From NCBI RefSeq assembly GCF_000247815.1, contig NC_021674.1, positions 26,290,331 to 26,354,330 on the forward strand: 64,000 nt of DNA, written 5' to 3'. Shown one piece after another: positions 15,403-28,690 of the stretch. Both the position numbers and the translations under genes were made by a program. Below the pieces are notes generated by a model. It made no database searches, was not told the origin of the DNA, and worked only from the letters and a program-made list of their open reading frames with translations. The DNA is from Ficedula albicollis (taxonomy: Eukaryota; Chordata; Aves; Passeriformes; Muscicapidae). How positions within the stretch are numbered: position 1 is the stretch's first letter; each line of letters begins with the position of its first letter.

Positions 15403-17195
15403 GTACGTGCGTCGACAGTTTTGGGAAAAACTGTAATTTACACAAGCAAAACTCAGACAAAACAGTAAAGCTAGTGCAAAAGGCAATTCTATCAAGAGAG
15501 GCAGTGCAGGGAGGGCCAGCTGGAAGGGCATGCATTGCTCACCCTTGTCATCAATTTGACAGCCAGCAGCACGGTTACTATGGGCTCAGCCATCTGATCC
15601 TCATAGATGTCTAATCCAGTTTAAATATTCGTTAAGGGAAGAGGCTTTAAAATAACATATAGAGATGAAAATTAAAAGAGAAGGAAAGAAAATGTTTCTA
15701 AATCCAGCAGGTTTCTAACCATTGCAGGATGGACGAGAAAAACAGTGTTTGAGCAGCAAAGATGGCCACAAACAAACTTTTCACTAAGAAGCTCAGACAT
15801 CAAACAGTGTGCCAGAAGGAAAGAGAAGAACATGTCCCTGCAGAGAAGTGATGACTAAACTTGAAGGAGAGAATCTAATTACTTGGCTTAAGTATTCATC
15901 GCTGCTGTTAATTAGGGTATCTCCCAACAGAAAAGCAGTGTCATGATTTAACACTGAGGACCATATGACTAAGGGCAATGATTAAGCTTTGAGTGGAGAT
16001 GCTGATTTAAAAAACTATGAGCAAGTCTGAAGCATAGTGTTGATCAGTGTCTATTTGATGGTTACTGATTAGTTAATTGCTTAGTTAGTTTTGGCAAAAC
16101 TTGCTCTACCACAACAAATTATAAGCTATTACTGAGTCAAGTTAAAATGGTCGTAGTAAGACTAGACAGTGTCTTGAGAAAACCAAGAGCAGCCCTTTGA
16201 AACAATCTGAGGGAGGCAATTACACTGCAGAAATTCTCCTTACACAAAACTGAAGGCAGCTCACTGCTCAGAGCGCAAGTTGCTCATGATACAGGTGCAG
16301 ATGTTCTCTCTGTACTCCAGGAAAAGGCAGCCTCCTAAGGAGAGCCCTGCTCCATTACCCAAGGCAGATGGGCACAATCTCTTACCTTGTACATGACGAG
16401 GGGGATGCCAGAACTGGCCCTAGTAGGAGGGAGGGATTTGATCTGTGGGCTTACTCAGGCAGCAGCCAAGTCAGATTCTCTCCTGTCAACCCAAGACTTC
16501 TGGCTAAAGGAGGGCAGTAAAAGCTCTCTAACCACAGGGCACAGGAAGCAAGGCTGGCCACTAGATTAATTCTCTGCCTGGTCTGAAATGGGGGTCAGCT
16601 CTTTTGCCTAACCCCCTCTGTCTCCACTACAATAGGTATCCCCAAGGGAGCAAAGGAAGACTGAGCCACATTTAGAGCCTCAGACCACCTTAGGCTGCTT
16701 CATGAGGTGGCACTGGTCCTGGGAGGAACATAAGGATTAGAAATGGAACATTTGTGAAGAAGTTAAAATTGCCAGAAAGCAGGACCCAGGGCAAGCTCAG
16801 GAGGGCACCAGTGCCTGTGAAGCACAAAGTGCAGCAAGTGATGACCTGCTGGAAAGTGACTTCCAAGGCATCCACCAAGGGCTGCAGCCAAGTAGTGCTT
16901 CAGGGCAGTGCTCAACCTCTCTGGGCAACTGTATCTCTGGAGCTGGTGCCAGTCTTAAATTCCAGCCAGAGATACCAGACACCTGAGCATTTAAGGAGGT
17001 CTTAAAGTAACACAGATACCAGTCTTGGAAATAGCTCTTTCGAAGTTTGTGCTGGAACTATTTACAAGCACTTTCTCCCTTCTTTTTCTTTAGCCTCCAA
17101 TGTAACAAGCAAACAAAAAATGTCGTTGAGGTGACCCAGAATATAGATTAAGACTCCTTGAAGTATGGAGTCAAGTTTGAGCATAAATAATATTT
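15403..17195. other. Intergenic DNA, nothing recognised
   Basis: Only short frames occur (83 codons or fewer). There is no repeat family that I can name and no recognisable RNA gene. Confidence 0.55.
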
Positions 17196-18265
<1,070 letters not shown>

Positions 18266-21228
18266 GCTGCTGCTGTTTCTTGCAAACACTTGAGTTAAAA
18301 CCCTCCTCACAGCATGTCTCCTGCTGGCTTTCTCCTGAACAGCATAAACACTGGCAGCACTCATCTGATGGTCAGCATTGACTCCACCACATCTGGAACA
18401 GTTTAAGCCATGGCCTTCATGCAAAGCCATGCCCACAAAGTCAGGAGAGCAAACCTGCAGTTTAAAAGTCAAGCTAGATAGATCAGGCTCAAATGGACAT
18501 TTAGAAGAACAAGGATGAAAGCGTCCTCCAACCATGAGTACACAACGTGCATGCCAGGCTGGGGGTGGAGGGAAGGAGAGCAACATCACGAGCTAGGGCA
18601 GAAAACTATTTGGCTGAAGTATCAAGGCGTCCACATACCCATAGTATGAATGGTTATACAAGCAACCACTTGAAGGGAAAGTCTGTCTTTATTCCTCTTG
18701 GCACATAATGAAACTGAAGACAAACGGTGTATAAATAAAACAGGGTGCTTCTGTAGTACAGAATGATAACAATCTCAGCAATTCCTCTGCTCATGCCAGG
18801 AAATTCTCCTCGCACAATGCTTGCAGGTTTATCAGCCTTATCAGATTGGACACAAAAAATAAAATGACAAAAGCAAGGAGGCAAAAGCCAGTGTCTCCAC
18901 AACGGAGCTTCTAAGCAGCAAACATCACTTTATGTGGGAAAACCCAAACTATGGCTTAACAAAGGCTGGGTTAGGCCATAAAGGGCATATGGCACTCAGT
19001 GCCACACCAGTGCATACCTGTGTATTGTGTACATCGTGTCAGTCATCCCTGAGCAAAACCACCACAGTGCAAATACACACACCTACCTCAGGTCTACCGC
19101 TCCCTGAAGGGACAGTGTCACACACATGATGCTCCTCACAAGAGTACAAAGTGTTTCACAGATTAATCAAGTATCATTGTTCTTCCACAAAAGGGATACC
19201 TGAGCAGCAACACATCCCACTTACCCCACATCCAAGCAGTCCGATTCCAAGAAGTTCTTTGTGGCCTTGTGAAGTCTTTGTCCCACTCTTGAAATCGAGA
19301 CGAATTTACATATTCCTACTAAAGTAACAGGTGAGAGCTACAACTAATGCTATTCTGAAGATCAGAAATCCTGTAAATAGCAATTTTTATTCATTTGGTA
19401 ACTTTTTAGGAGAAGCTGTGAAACCCCTACTGAAGGTTTACAACCTCGACTTCCTAGATAGCCCACGAAACCTGACGGGAGAGTGAAGTGAAAACAGTCT
19501 CACAAGCAGGTCATGCCAACCTTATTTCATCAACACCCAAGCTATCAGATGTTGGGAAGCTCAGATGTGAAAACACAATGCTCCTCACACCACCAGCTGC
19601 TACTGAGGTGCAGTGACAACACAAACTTTTCTTAGGGATTCATTTCTCCAGGTCCTCTGTGTTTGGTGGCAGCAATGTCACTTCAGCAGTCTCTACTGTG
19701 CTTAGATCTCTTGCATTCGGTCTAGGTAACCAAATAAATGTTTACTGGACACTTAGAAGCCCAAGAAAAACCCTACAGGAATGCATTCTCCTCTGCACAA
19801 CTTCTAGTGTAACAGATACGTTCTTTGCAGGGCCCCTCCTACATTTATTCTACATACTGACATGCTCTCTTCTAGATACCTGCCAAGTCACAGCACAACA
19901 GCTTTCTAAGACACTCCTAAAGTTCCCTTCCCTAGGAAAGTGCTGCAGAACATACTGATTTTAGGAACTTTAGCTTCAGAACACCTGGTTTTTTGAAATC
20001 CTTTTGAAATATTATTGTGCCTGAATTTTCTTCAGCTAAATACATCAAATACTTAACATAGTATTAGAGTATCTTGCCATAAATTTTACAGAATTCGAGC
20101 TTAATATTTCAAACCTACCACTACAACAGGTGAATTAATTTCCTTAACCTTCATTTCTTAATCAGTTACAGACTTATTTCAGGTGAGTTTAAGACATGCA
20201 TGCTTCTCCATGTACCAATGAAGCTAAAATTACAAAGGCAATCGCTATATAAAACAGCCAAAACCACATGGTTTGTTTTGAGGGTTTCAGTTTTCTATTA
20301 GTTCACCAGTGATGAGATATAAATACTCCAATGGAGCCTAGACGAAATGTATTTTTAGGAGCAGTGGTCTAGAAAATATATAATTAACAAATTAGGAAGC
20401 CCAAAATAGTTCCACAGAGCAGCCCACACTTCTTCAGCTTGTCACATGGTTGTTGCTGTGCCCAGCTATAACTGCTCACCAGCAGCATTTTGCTCAGTTT
20501 TCATAATTAGCCATAGGGTTTGCACTAATTTGCTTTCGGAGCAGTTCCTATCAGGCACAGAGGAGAAACACTCTCATTTTACAGGATGACATCTACATCT
20601 GTTCCTTAGTCTGTGCTCGTGGGGGCTGTGCTCTAGAAGACATGTTTATGTCACAAAAACATGTCCTTAGCCCACACCTGGAGAGAAAACCACTTTAAAT
20701 GATTTAAGAGAAAACTTGCTAAACTAATTGATGAATTTCAGAGTGTGATAAAACTTCTGAAGACAAAAACTATCAGTCTTTGGATCTCTTAAGCATTTTG
20801 GATAAACAGAAAAGGACTCAAATATGAGTTACTGATTACTTTAACTACTTATATTCTTGACACGTGCTACTAAATAGTTGTAAAACTATGCATTTACAGC
20901 ATGGACTTAACACAAACTCATTAAACCCACAACTTTTTGCTCCCAAACAAATATAAAAAGAAAACAATATGGCAGTTTATACCCCGTTTATTAAGACAGA
21001 GCCATCTATTACTTAATACACTGGTTGGGTAGCCATAAATCACATTATTTTCTCACTCTATTAAGATGCAAGACAGTTTGGCAACCAAGTAACAAAGACA
21101 AATTAGGCAGGGTGGAGAAACGTTTAAGCTGTAGTGAGTTAAAAACCATCTAAGTTGGGGAGACCTAAACCAGCACAGCTATACAAGGTGCTGGCATGGG
21201 GTGACACTCAGCATGGTGTTCTTGCCAG
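18266..21228. other. Intergenic DNA, nothing recognised
   Basis: No coding frame resembles a known protein. The 115-codon - frame ending in the A-run merely reads through it as poly-phenylalanine. Confidence 0.55.
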
Positions 21229-21382
21229 TCAACTCCTCGAGTGCCCAGCGGGCCTGCCAGCCCTCAACTGGAATGTCAGAAAAGGTCCAGGGACCGTCTG
21301 GATGCCGCTTTTTTGGACACCTACCAAAGCTACAGTTTCCGTGTAGGGATCGCATAGTTCTCTGTAAGAATGAAGGCTTCTG
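21229..21382 (+). other. Exon-like segment (speculative)
   Basis: A 154-base, GC-richer block with six CpGs in AT-rich surroundings. An AG acceptor (gtgttcttgccag) lies immediately left and a strong donor (TTCTG then GTAAGAAAG) immediately right. One + frame is open right across both junctions with five cysteines and no low complexity. I do not recognise the peptide. The - strand of the same block is also open (21,179-21,403) and has its own AG near 21,362, so strand is uncertain. Retained CpGs suggest function or recent origin, but no homology can be claimed. Confidence 0.22.
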
Positions 21383-24300
21383 GTAAGAAAGTTTATAGTG
21401 CAATCTGAATTAATTTGTGCCCACAGTGTCATTATTCATTTTCCCAAAACAGTTTAAATATAATTGTGTAGGAATTTGATATCTCTGTAAAGATATTACA
21501 AAGCAGTGCTTATACAGTTGGTGACTACATAGATTCAATTGAATAAATATATCTCTTCAAGCTTCTGCAAACTACAAGTACGAAAGCAAGAAGTGACAAA
21601 GCAGCCGAGTGCTTCTGTATCTTCCGAACACTATTAAAATTCTCAGGGCTCTAAGGAGTTCAGATACCCTATCGCACAGGAAGCACACCCCTGTTCAGTT
21701 TAACAGCTGCTCAGGGAAGAGCAAAACCTATTTCTGCTTCCTCTTTGCCAACGTGCCACCAAGTTACCACTCCTGCTGAGAAGTCAGGGAGGTTGCTTTA
21801 CTCCAGACAAGCAAGTTCAGATATGTTTCTGCTTGTCAGTGTAGCTGTGTGCTTAACATGGAAATTTGTAACACGAGCTGCATCGTGCAGAGTTACACAC
21901 TTTTTTTCCTACTGAAGACAAAAAAGGGTCAAGCACCAGGAGCTTCAGCTCATAAATTCGTTGTGTTTGCCCTAGGGAACCTCGCTGGTAACAGCTGTAG
22001 CCTTAATACAAATTTACAAAGTGAACACTTACTCAGCTCAAAAAGCATACACACAATAGTTACCCTGGTAACAACAAATACAGTATCAGGTTAACATCCT
22101 GGTGGTAGACAATTTTTGTAACTGGAATATTTTATAAAATCATAAATGGCAATGCTTCATTGAAATAACAGATTTAATTTGCTTCTTGAAACAACTATTC
22201 TTAAATCAGTCTGGCAACATGCAAGCAAATTAAGTAAAAGCACCAGATTTCTTTTCAGTTTTTAAATGATTGTAAGGTTTAAGTCATCAAGAGATTATTT
22301 TTTTCTTTTTTAGAGTCTCAATGTAAGACGGTGAAGGAGAAAACTTCTATAAAGCATGTTCAAGAGACCCTTATCTCATTGCAAAATATTCACCTTATGT
22401 ATCTTGACATAGAAACATCAAACCTTTTTCTTTCCAAAGCCTTCATCAAGCGCATTTTCAATTAAAAAAAATAAAATTCAGACATTGAAAGTCAACTACA
22501 TTCAGCAGATACAATTCATGGCCAAGCTAAATGATTCTCTGTACATCAATACTGCAAAAAGGGAGAGCAATTAGCAGTGTTACACCGTGCTCCATAGGAA
22601 TGAATACTTTAAAAGCCAACTGATTTGATTTCTACTTAAAAATAAACAGGGTGAAACATCTCCTTTGGTCACAATCCATAGACAACTGTTTAGGTAAGTG
22701 TGACGACAGCAGGAAAAAACACAAATATAAGTGCAAGTGAAGATACAAGTAAGTGAAGATACAAATAAATTAGTCCTTTAATTGCAAAGCATGCCATACA
22801 CAGATAGAGAGAATTTTTAGAATTCCACTATCTTAATGCTCACCATATTGGTGTACTTCAGTAGCTTCAAAAAAGACCATGAGTGTAAACATGCTTGGAG
22901 GCATCTTTTAAACATATAAATATACATGTGCCAAATACTTGCAGGCTAAGGTCTGGCACATACGTGCTCACTTCACAACAAAACTTCCAGAAAATAAGGC
23001 TCAAAAAGCACTTTCATAATTTTAAATGTGAATTTTAAATGTCTTAAATGGAGAAATGCTATCTTAGAAAGAATCAGCTATGATTCGGTTCATATTTTTC
23101 CTTTAAATACTGCCTGCCAAGATAACTTTGAAAAAAAAAATAACCATGATGCCTGCAGATACATCTTTCTGGTACTCAGCAACTTCTGACAATGACAACT
23201 TCTGTCTTACATGCAATTCTGCAGCAGAGAAAAGCTTTAAAGCATTCTGCAAATATTTTGGCTTGCACACAGAGACTGGAGCAAACAGGTTTTTTATCAC
23301 AGAAATCCAGTGTCTTTGCTCGTTGCTAAGTAGTGCCGAACCTTAAAGTTAAATATGGACTTAAGGATTTGAGTGACATCTGTAAGGCTTGACTTCATAT
23401 TGTCAAACACTACAGATAGACAGACACATCTTTTCACAACTCTATGATTCTGATTTAAGGACTATCATTTTGTAAGCAGCAAGTCTTCTAATTTAAAAGT
23501 ACATAAATGCAAAACATTAATTTGTAACTCATTTTCTTCAGAAGTTCCATTCTGACAAATAAATTATCTGGACAAGTGTTTACTTGCCTTACAAGTATTT
23601 TCAAGAGTTTTGCATTTAAAACTGATAAACACCATAGACATGATAAAACTGGTAAAAGATCCTAAAGTCATAGTCCCTCTGTATACTCAAAATACAGTAT
23701 ATTTTCATTTCTCCAATTCCACAGGGATATAAAATACCTTTATAAGATTTCTCCAAAACCCTCCTATGGAGTAAGCCCTTTCTATAGCTCTTTCTGCAGA
23801 AAGGAGAATCACCTCAAAATAACACTTGACAAGACTAAGGCTCAAAAACTCATCTGTCATGTAACCAAATTAGATTGGAATAATACAGGTGTGCCTTTTT
23901 ACACTGAATCCTACTGTTAAATTAAAAAAAAAAAAAAAGCTGTGGTTTGTGCACCTCTTTAAGACATGTTGAAAATTTTCTAAATTAAACCAGAATGAGA
24001 AACACAAATGAGAAATCAACTATTTGCATTCTCCACCTACTAGCATTTTAATGCTTTTAGAACTGAAAATGTATTAAGAAATACACTGCAACTGGAATAG
24101 TCAACACTCAAGTCCACCAAAATTTAAAAACTGATTCATTTTAACATAACCACACTAGCAAATTATTCTGTATATTTCAGTGAAGCAGAGCTTAAAAAAA
24201 GTTGTAGAGAAATATATAATTCCTTTTTTCTGTGTTTTAGGGGAGCAAATCTCTCCATAAAGGTTATTTATACAAATGCAAGAGCAAACTTTCTGAGATA

Positions 24301-24600
24301 AGGGTTTGGGGTTTTTATTTTTTTTTCCCAAAGATTCCACCACATGATTAAAAATTAGATTAATGTGTATTCCTGACCACATTGACAATGTCACAGCTAG
24401 TTCATGACAAGCAACTGCAACAGGTGTAAATGAAAAACAGGTCCCTATAGTGGGACAAAGCTTGGTTGCAGGCTGACTGTATGACACTAATATTGAAAGC
24501 AAGAATTTAAGTAAACTCATCTGGCATTCAGATTTGACTGAGGGAACAGTGAGAACGACACAGTGAAGGTACACTTAGGTGCAATTTCATGCTGGTGACT
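21383..24600. other. Non-coding DNA between the exon-like segment and the SOCS5 3' UTR
   Basis: AT-rich with no gene recognised. The left part is intergenic. The right part may belong to a distal SOCS5 3' UTR, but no boundary is visible in the sequence. Confidence 0.5.
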
Positions 24601-25214
24601 TTTTTCCTCTTTTTATGCTTAGAACAGATTTTAAACCAAGAGTTGCATATCCAATGACACACACACAATTCAAAACTTAAGAGACCATTAGCACAGTTGT
24701 ACACATAATTACATAAACTTAGTATTTACATATTCTAAACAAAGTTCCATTTTAACAGTTGAAGTCCTTTAACACATGAAAGAAGATAATCTACTACAAA
24801 GAATGCATAACGGGATCACAAAGTTTCCACAAGCATATAAACACATGTTTTAAAGTGCTTTCTGGGTGCTTCAGATTAACCCCTTGCAGTATGAGCTTTT
24901 ATGTAGTGCTGTTCCAGTCATTACAAAATTATTTCAATCATTCCTCTTCAGGTGCATTGTGAGTTCAGGAATAATGACAACACCATTGATGTAAAAGCTT
25001 TAGGCTCTACCAACATAAATGTATACATTACTTAGGTTCAGATGAAGTTGTCAAATACTTTGGTTTATCATAGCTTGGGATAAATATTTGATAGAACAAA
25101 AATTGCACCTCTCCACTCTTGAGTTTGTTTTTTTAACTAAAAAAATATCCCAACATAAATTGACAGTATTCTTTGGTAAAAACAGGACATTTGGCCAGCT
25201 TGTCTGTACATCTA

Positions 25215-25220
25215 TTTATT
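25215..25220 (-). terminator. SOCS5: Candidate distal polyadenylation signal (AATAAA)
   Basis: TTTATT on the + strand reads AATAAA in the SOCS5 transcript, about 1.8 kb past the stop codon. Cleavage would be expected some 10-30 bases further left. Whether this site is used cannot be told from sequence. Confidence 0.3.
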
Positions 25221-25690
25221 AAAACAGCCTAAAAGTGAACAAATGCCGCTGCTGTACTGTCAATTTACAGGAATACGCATTCCTCAGTGGGGAGTATCAA
25301 AATATTAGCCTTAGCAGTTGTCTATACAACAAGCTGAAACACCTTCAGCAGCTATTACAGGGGATCAATAATGTTTTAGAACACTTTTTGCTTAACATAT
25401 TTCCTTTGCATTACAAAAACCTGTAAAATGTTCTATGCCTGCAGACAAGTCCATTACCTTGCAGTGACTACAGAAATGTTTATTCAATGGCATATACTGT
25501 CAAGTTGCTGTAAGAAAAACCAGGAATATGGTGTGCTGACTAACTAATACTCAACTGCACAGTACTTGTGCATTACCTATCCTAAATACTAAGAAAAGCC
25601 TATTTTTTAAAAATTCATTTAACTGCTACAAGTTACGTGAATATATAAAAACAGAGCAGATATACAAGTATAACACTGAACATACTGTAC

Positions 25691-25696
25691 TTTATT
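25691..25696 (-). terminator. SOCS5: Candidate proximal polyadenylation signal (AATAAA)
   Basis: AATAAA in the sense direction about 1.34 kb after the stop codon. It is followed in the transcript by a U/GU-rich stretch (words like tgttatacttgtatatctg), which is what cleavage stimulation factor prefers. This is the best-looking of the several hexamers in the UTR, but usage is unproven. Confidence 0.35.
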
Positions 25697-27039
25697 AGCA
25701 CAAAAAGCCAGAACAAGGCACAGCAAGCAGAAAAATACATCAATAGAAGGGTTAGTGTAGCATACAAGAATAACGTTTATTGTACTTGCAGCCAAAATGT
25801 TTCCTACCTCGAACAGGTCACTGCTGTAGAGAAGTAAGAAATAAAATACTGTAGCAGCTGGTAAAGAAACTAGGGAGCACTCAGAATTGGTAAAAAACAT
25901 TAAACAGGGGTCAGGGCATTCCAACAAAATTTTAGTGCAAAATATCTAAGACAGAACGACTTTAAGTTCCATCTCCAATTAAATAAGCAAACAGAAGTTA
26001 GAATCTTGATTCTAAGTAATCTGTTGAAACTATCATCAGTGCATATTACTTTAAAAGATTTTCAAAAGCGCAGATGGAAAAATATTTACAAATAAAGTGT
26101 ACCAGTACCTTTGAAACCTGACATTTGTTTCAGATATGTCAGATTTTGTACTCTGATTATAATAATTCTACCACTTGTCACGTCCTCCATAAAAATATCA
26201 AATGACTTTAAATAATTAAACATTTTTTTCTGGTCACCATTACCTTCCATTGTAAATTGCTAGCAGTCAGGCCACCAAAATCTGTTTTGGAAAAAAAACC
26301 CAAAACTTTGTGTTTCACACTAATAATCTAATTTTGTGTCCTGCCATAGAAGCAGCAATTCACACTGGAAGGTATTTTTAACTGTCTGAGACAGTATTAC
26401 TTTTGCTAACAATGCCACTTAAATCTCCAAGTGTTTGTAACAGAAGTACAGTACAGAGCAGGCATATTCAAGTCTTAATGATTAGGAAACCTTATACACT
26501 GTGAAAAGCATGATTCATCTGTTAGCATCAAAGCACCATTAACTCTTAATGGACTGCTTCTAATGAACTGCTCTTCATTACAAGAAAATATTCACTAGTA
26601 TTTGGAAACTTGTTTGTGAGCTAAATTATTACTTTGAGTAGAGGAAAGTTTTACAGAAGAGAATTTTAAGAAAATACTTCAAAAATTAGCAAAAATGCCC
26701 CTCTGATAAAGCCTTTCTTTAACAGCATTACATGAATGCCCCACGGGAAATGCCTCATAGTTTCTTCATCCAATTACTACAGCTATAAAAGGGAAACAAA
26801 ATATTTAGAAATTAGCAAAAATATTTTCATTAGGCCTTAATGAAGAACGTGCAGAATTGTGTCTGCTTATTGTTTCCAAGAGGCATCACAACTTAGTTTG
26901 ATTAACAGCAGGCAGCATCTGACAGGATACTAACACTCAGCTTAAATAGGATATTGCAGAAAAGCTAGACGTCGTTGGTGCGCTTGCTGCAGTTAAACTG
27001 CAACACACAAAAAAAAAAGAAGCTTATTTTGATTTCCAT

Positions 27040-28650
27040 TTACTTTGTTTTTATAGGTTCCCGCTCCAGCCATCGCACCCTGACTTTTTGTTTATAGTGA
27101 TACTCCTTTAGAAAGTCTTGCAACACTGAGGGTAGAGGAAGGTCATCAATTCCATCGTACGTAGTGCACCTGCAGATTACTGCCCGGCAGATATACTGCA
27201 GACTAAAGGGGAAGGTCCTGTTCAGAGATACAGTAAGCAATGGTTCAAAGAACATGCAAGAGCTGGGGTCTTTGTAGTGCTCCAGGAGCCCCGTGACGGT
27301 GGAGGAGTGGAACACGCAGGGGTCATGGGCATCGAAGCTGAAGTTGTGGTTCCACTGCTCAATGCGCGCGTGCAGCGAGCGGTTGTAGCGGCGGAAGCTC
27401 ACCGAGAAGAGGTAGTCCTCCTGCGCAGAATCCCTGAGCAAAAAAGTGCCTTCGGGCTTGCCCTCCAGAAGCGCTTCTGCTTCGTAGCGGTCCATGACGC
27501 CCCAGTAGCACGGGTTACCCGTGATCTGGAGCAAGTCTGGCACGAGGCAGTGGATGTAATCGATCTGAGTATGCACTTTCCAAGCCCCCTGCCTGCTGAT
27601 ATGGCCGTGGCTCTCTCCTGACACCTGACGCTGCTTCTGCCGGCGCGACTGCAGGCAAAGCGTTGTTGTGTCCTCTTCGGAGTCACAGTTCCCTGGAGGT
27701 GTTATGGTTTTGTCCCCGGTCAGCTCAGTCATACCGGGGGCTAACTTTGGTCCCAGTTTATACAACGGATTAACCTGTGCTGTAGCTTCAAAAGTGTGTA
27801 TTTGGGCATTGGGAGGGGGATCAACCCCTTCTTCAATACTAAGTCTACGTCTCTCTCTGAGCCTGTCTTCTTCATCTTCTGTGGAAACCAAGGAGGGATC
27901 AAATGTGTCAAAGAAAGTTGAATGAGGGCTCACAGGCGCTGTGTGTTGTTTAATCAAATGCCATTTCTGGGCCAGATCAGAGCCTGCAGGAAAAGGGCAT
28001 TTCTCCAGCATTAGTTCAGAGAGGTGGATCTTTCTTTTGTTAGAAAACAGAGGTTTGGACTGTTTGCTGTAAGTTCTCATGGGAAAACACAGCCCGACAG
28101 TATCTTGGAGACGCTGGCGCAGGGAACGGCTGCCCACCGTCCTGCTGGACACCGCGTCCATGTCATGGACTGAGCTCACCCCGTACCTTCTCTCCCTCCT
28201 CTGCAAACCACTGCGTGTTCTACCAAATCTTTTTTCAGTATCCAAGGAGCTCTGTGTTTTGGTAGAGCAGGAATGCTTCTTCTTCCCACCCCAAGGAGCA
28301 TGCCGAGAATATGAGTCCCTTCGAGCAAGCCTGGCTCCCGTGGTGACACACGAGTCATTCTCTTTCTCAATGCTTATTTCAACAATCTGAGGAATTTCTG
28401 TGACACAGTTTTGGTTTCGCCTTGCTGAATTCTTTGAAGGACTTAAGCCTAATTGCAGACCAAGGTTTTCTCTCAAAGGGCTGCTGGGCTGTTGTTGAGT
28501 CAAGTCAGTTATCTGGATGGCTTTCTCTTTACCAGATGAGCAACTACTGGAGTTCACAACTATACTCTCATTTTGGCTTCCACCCTCATGACTAAAGAGA
28601 TTCTGGCACCTGTATTTGAAATTGTTCCACATCTTTCCCACTTTATCCAT
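27040..28650 (-). CDS. SOCS5: Suppressor of cytokine signaling 5
   Basis: A complete 536-residue frame, the same length as mammalian SOCS5 and recognisable from end to end. The N-terminal extension (1 to about 370) begins [19 protein letters not shown] and includes the conserved basic and serine-rich JAK-interaction region near 175-244. An SH2 domain follows at about 381-476 with its phosphotyrosine-binding arginine at 406 (FLLRDS). A C-terminal SOCS box at about 471-520 has the Elongin-BC contact ([10 protein letters not shown], 483-492) and a Cullin-5 box (LPLP, 504-507). The family acts in the cytoplasm as the substrate receptor of an Elongin B/C-Cullin 5-Rbx2 ubiquitin ligase. It dampens EGFR, IL-4/STAT6 and JAK signalling. 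The ATG at 28,650 has G at +4 and lies just inside the exon. No frameshift or missing key residue is seen. Substitutions relative to the human protein appear concentrated in residues about 20-60 and 310-345. Confidence 0.98.
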   Translation of the reverse strand: MDKVGKMWNNFKYRCQNLFSHEGGSQNESIVVNSSSCSSGKEKAIQITDLTQQQPSSPLRENLGLQLGLSPSKNSARRNQNCVTEIPQIVEISIEKENDSCVTTGARLARRDSYSRHAPWGGKKKHSCSTKTQSSLDTEKRFGRTRSGLQRRERRYGVSSVHDMDAVSSRTVGSRSLRQRLQDTVGLCFPMRTYSKQSKPLFSNKRKIHLSELMLEKCPFPAGSDLAQKWHLIKQHTAPVSPHSTFFDTFDPSLVSTEDEEDRLRERRRLSIEEGVDPPPNAQIHTFEATAQVNPLYKLGPKLAPGMTELTGDKTITPPGNCDSEEDTTTLCLQSRRQKQRQVSGESHGHISRQGAWKVHTQIDYIHCLVPDLLQITGNPCYWGVMDRYEAEALLEGKPEGTFLLRDSAQEDYLFSVSFRRYNRSLHARIEQWNHNFSFDAHDPCVFHSSTVTGLLEHYKDPSSCMFFEPLLTVSLNRTFPFSLQYICRAVICRCTTYDGIDDLPLPSVLQDFLKEYHYKQKVRVRWLEREPIKTK

Positions 28651-28690
28651 GGATTATGTTATCTAAATTCAAGAGGAGAAGAAATATTAA
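28651..28690 (-). other. SOCS5: Splice acceptor of the SOCS5 coding exon with a 12-base 5' leader
   Basis: Read on the - strand, a pyrimidine-rich tract (cttctcctcttgaattt) ends in AG at 28,664-28,663. It is followed by twelve bases (ataacataatcc) and the ATG. This fits the known SOCS5 structure, in which the whole coding sequence lies in the last exon and upstream exons are non-coding. Confidence 0.85.

Larger units (their letters stand above)
24601..27039 (-). other. SOCS5: Probable SOCS5 3' untranslated region (left limit uncertain)
   Basis: This AT-rich stretch follows directly after the SOCS5 stop codon on the - strand and contains no recognised coding sequence. Mammalian SOCS5 transcripts have 3' UTRs of a couple of kilobases, so a comparable length is assumed here. 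Several AATAAA hexamers occur in the sense direction, at 25,777-25,782, 25,691-25,696, 25,479-25,484 and 25,215-25,220, so alternative polyadenylation is possible. The left boundary given is an estimate, not a seen feature. TAAAT words on the + strand, which read ATTTA in the transcript, are frequent and would fit an AU-rich, unstable cytokine-regulator mRNA. Confidence 0.55.

Noticed and set aside
24155..24574. 139-codon - strand frame left of the SOCS5 coding sequence
   Set aside because: Lies in or beyond the probable 3' UTR, has no family resemblance, and is a plausible chance frame in AT-rich DNA.
27277..27621. 114-codon + strand frame antisense to SOCS5, and other antisense frames at 27,668-28,390
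   Set aside because: Shadows of the constrained SOCS5 coding sequence on the opposite strand, with no independent support.
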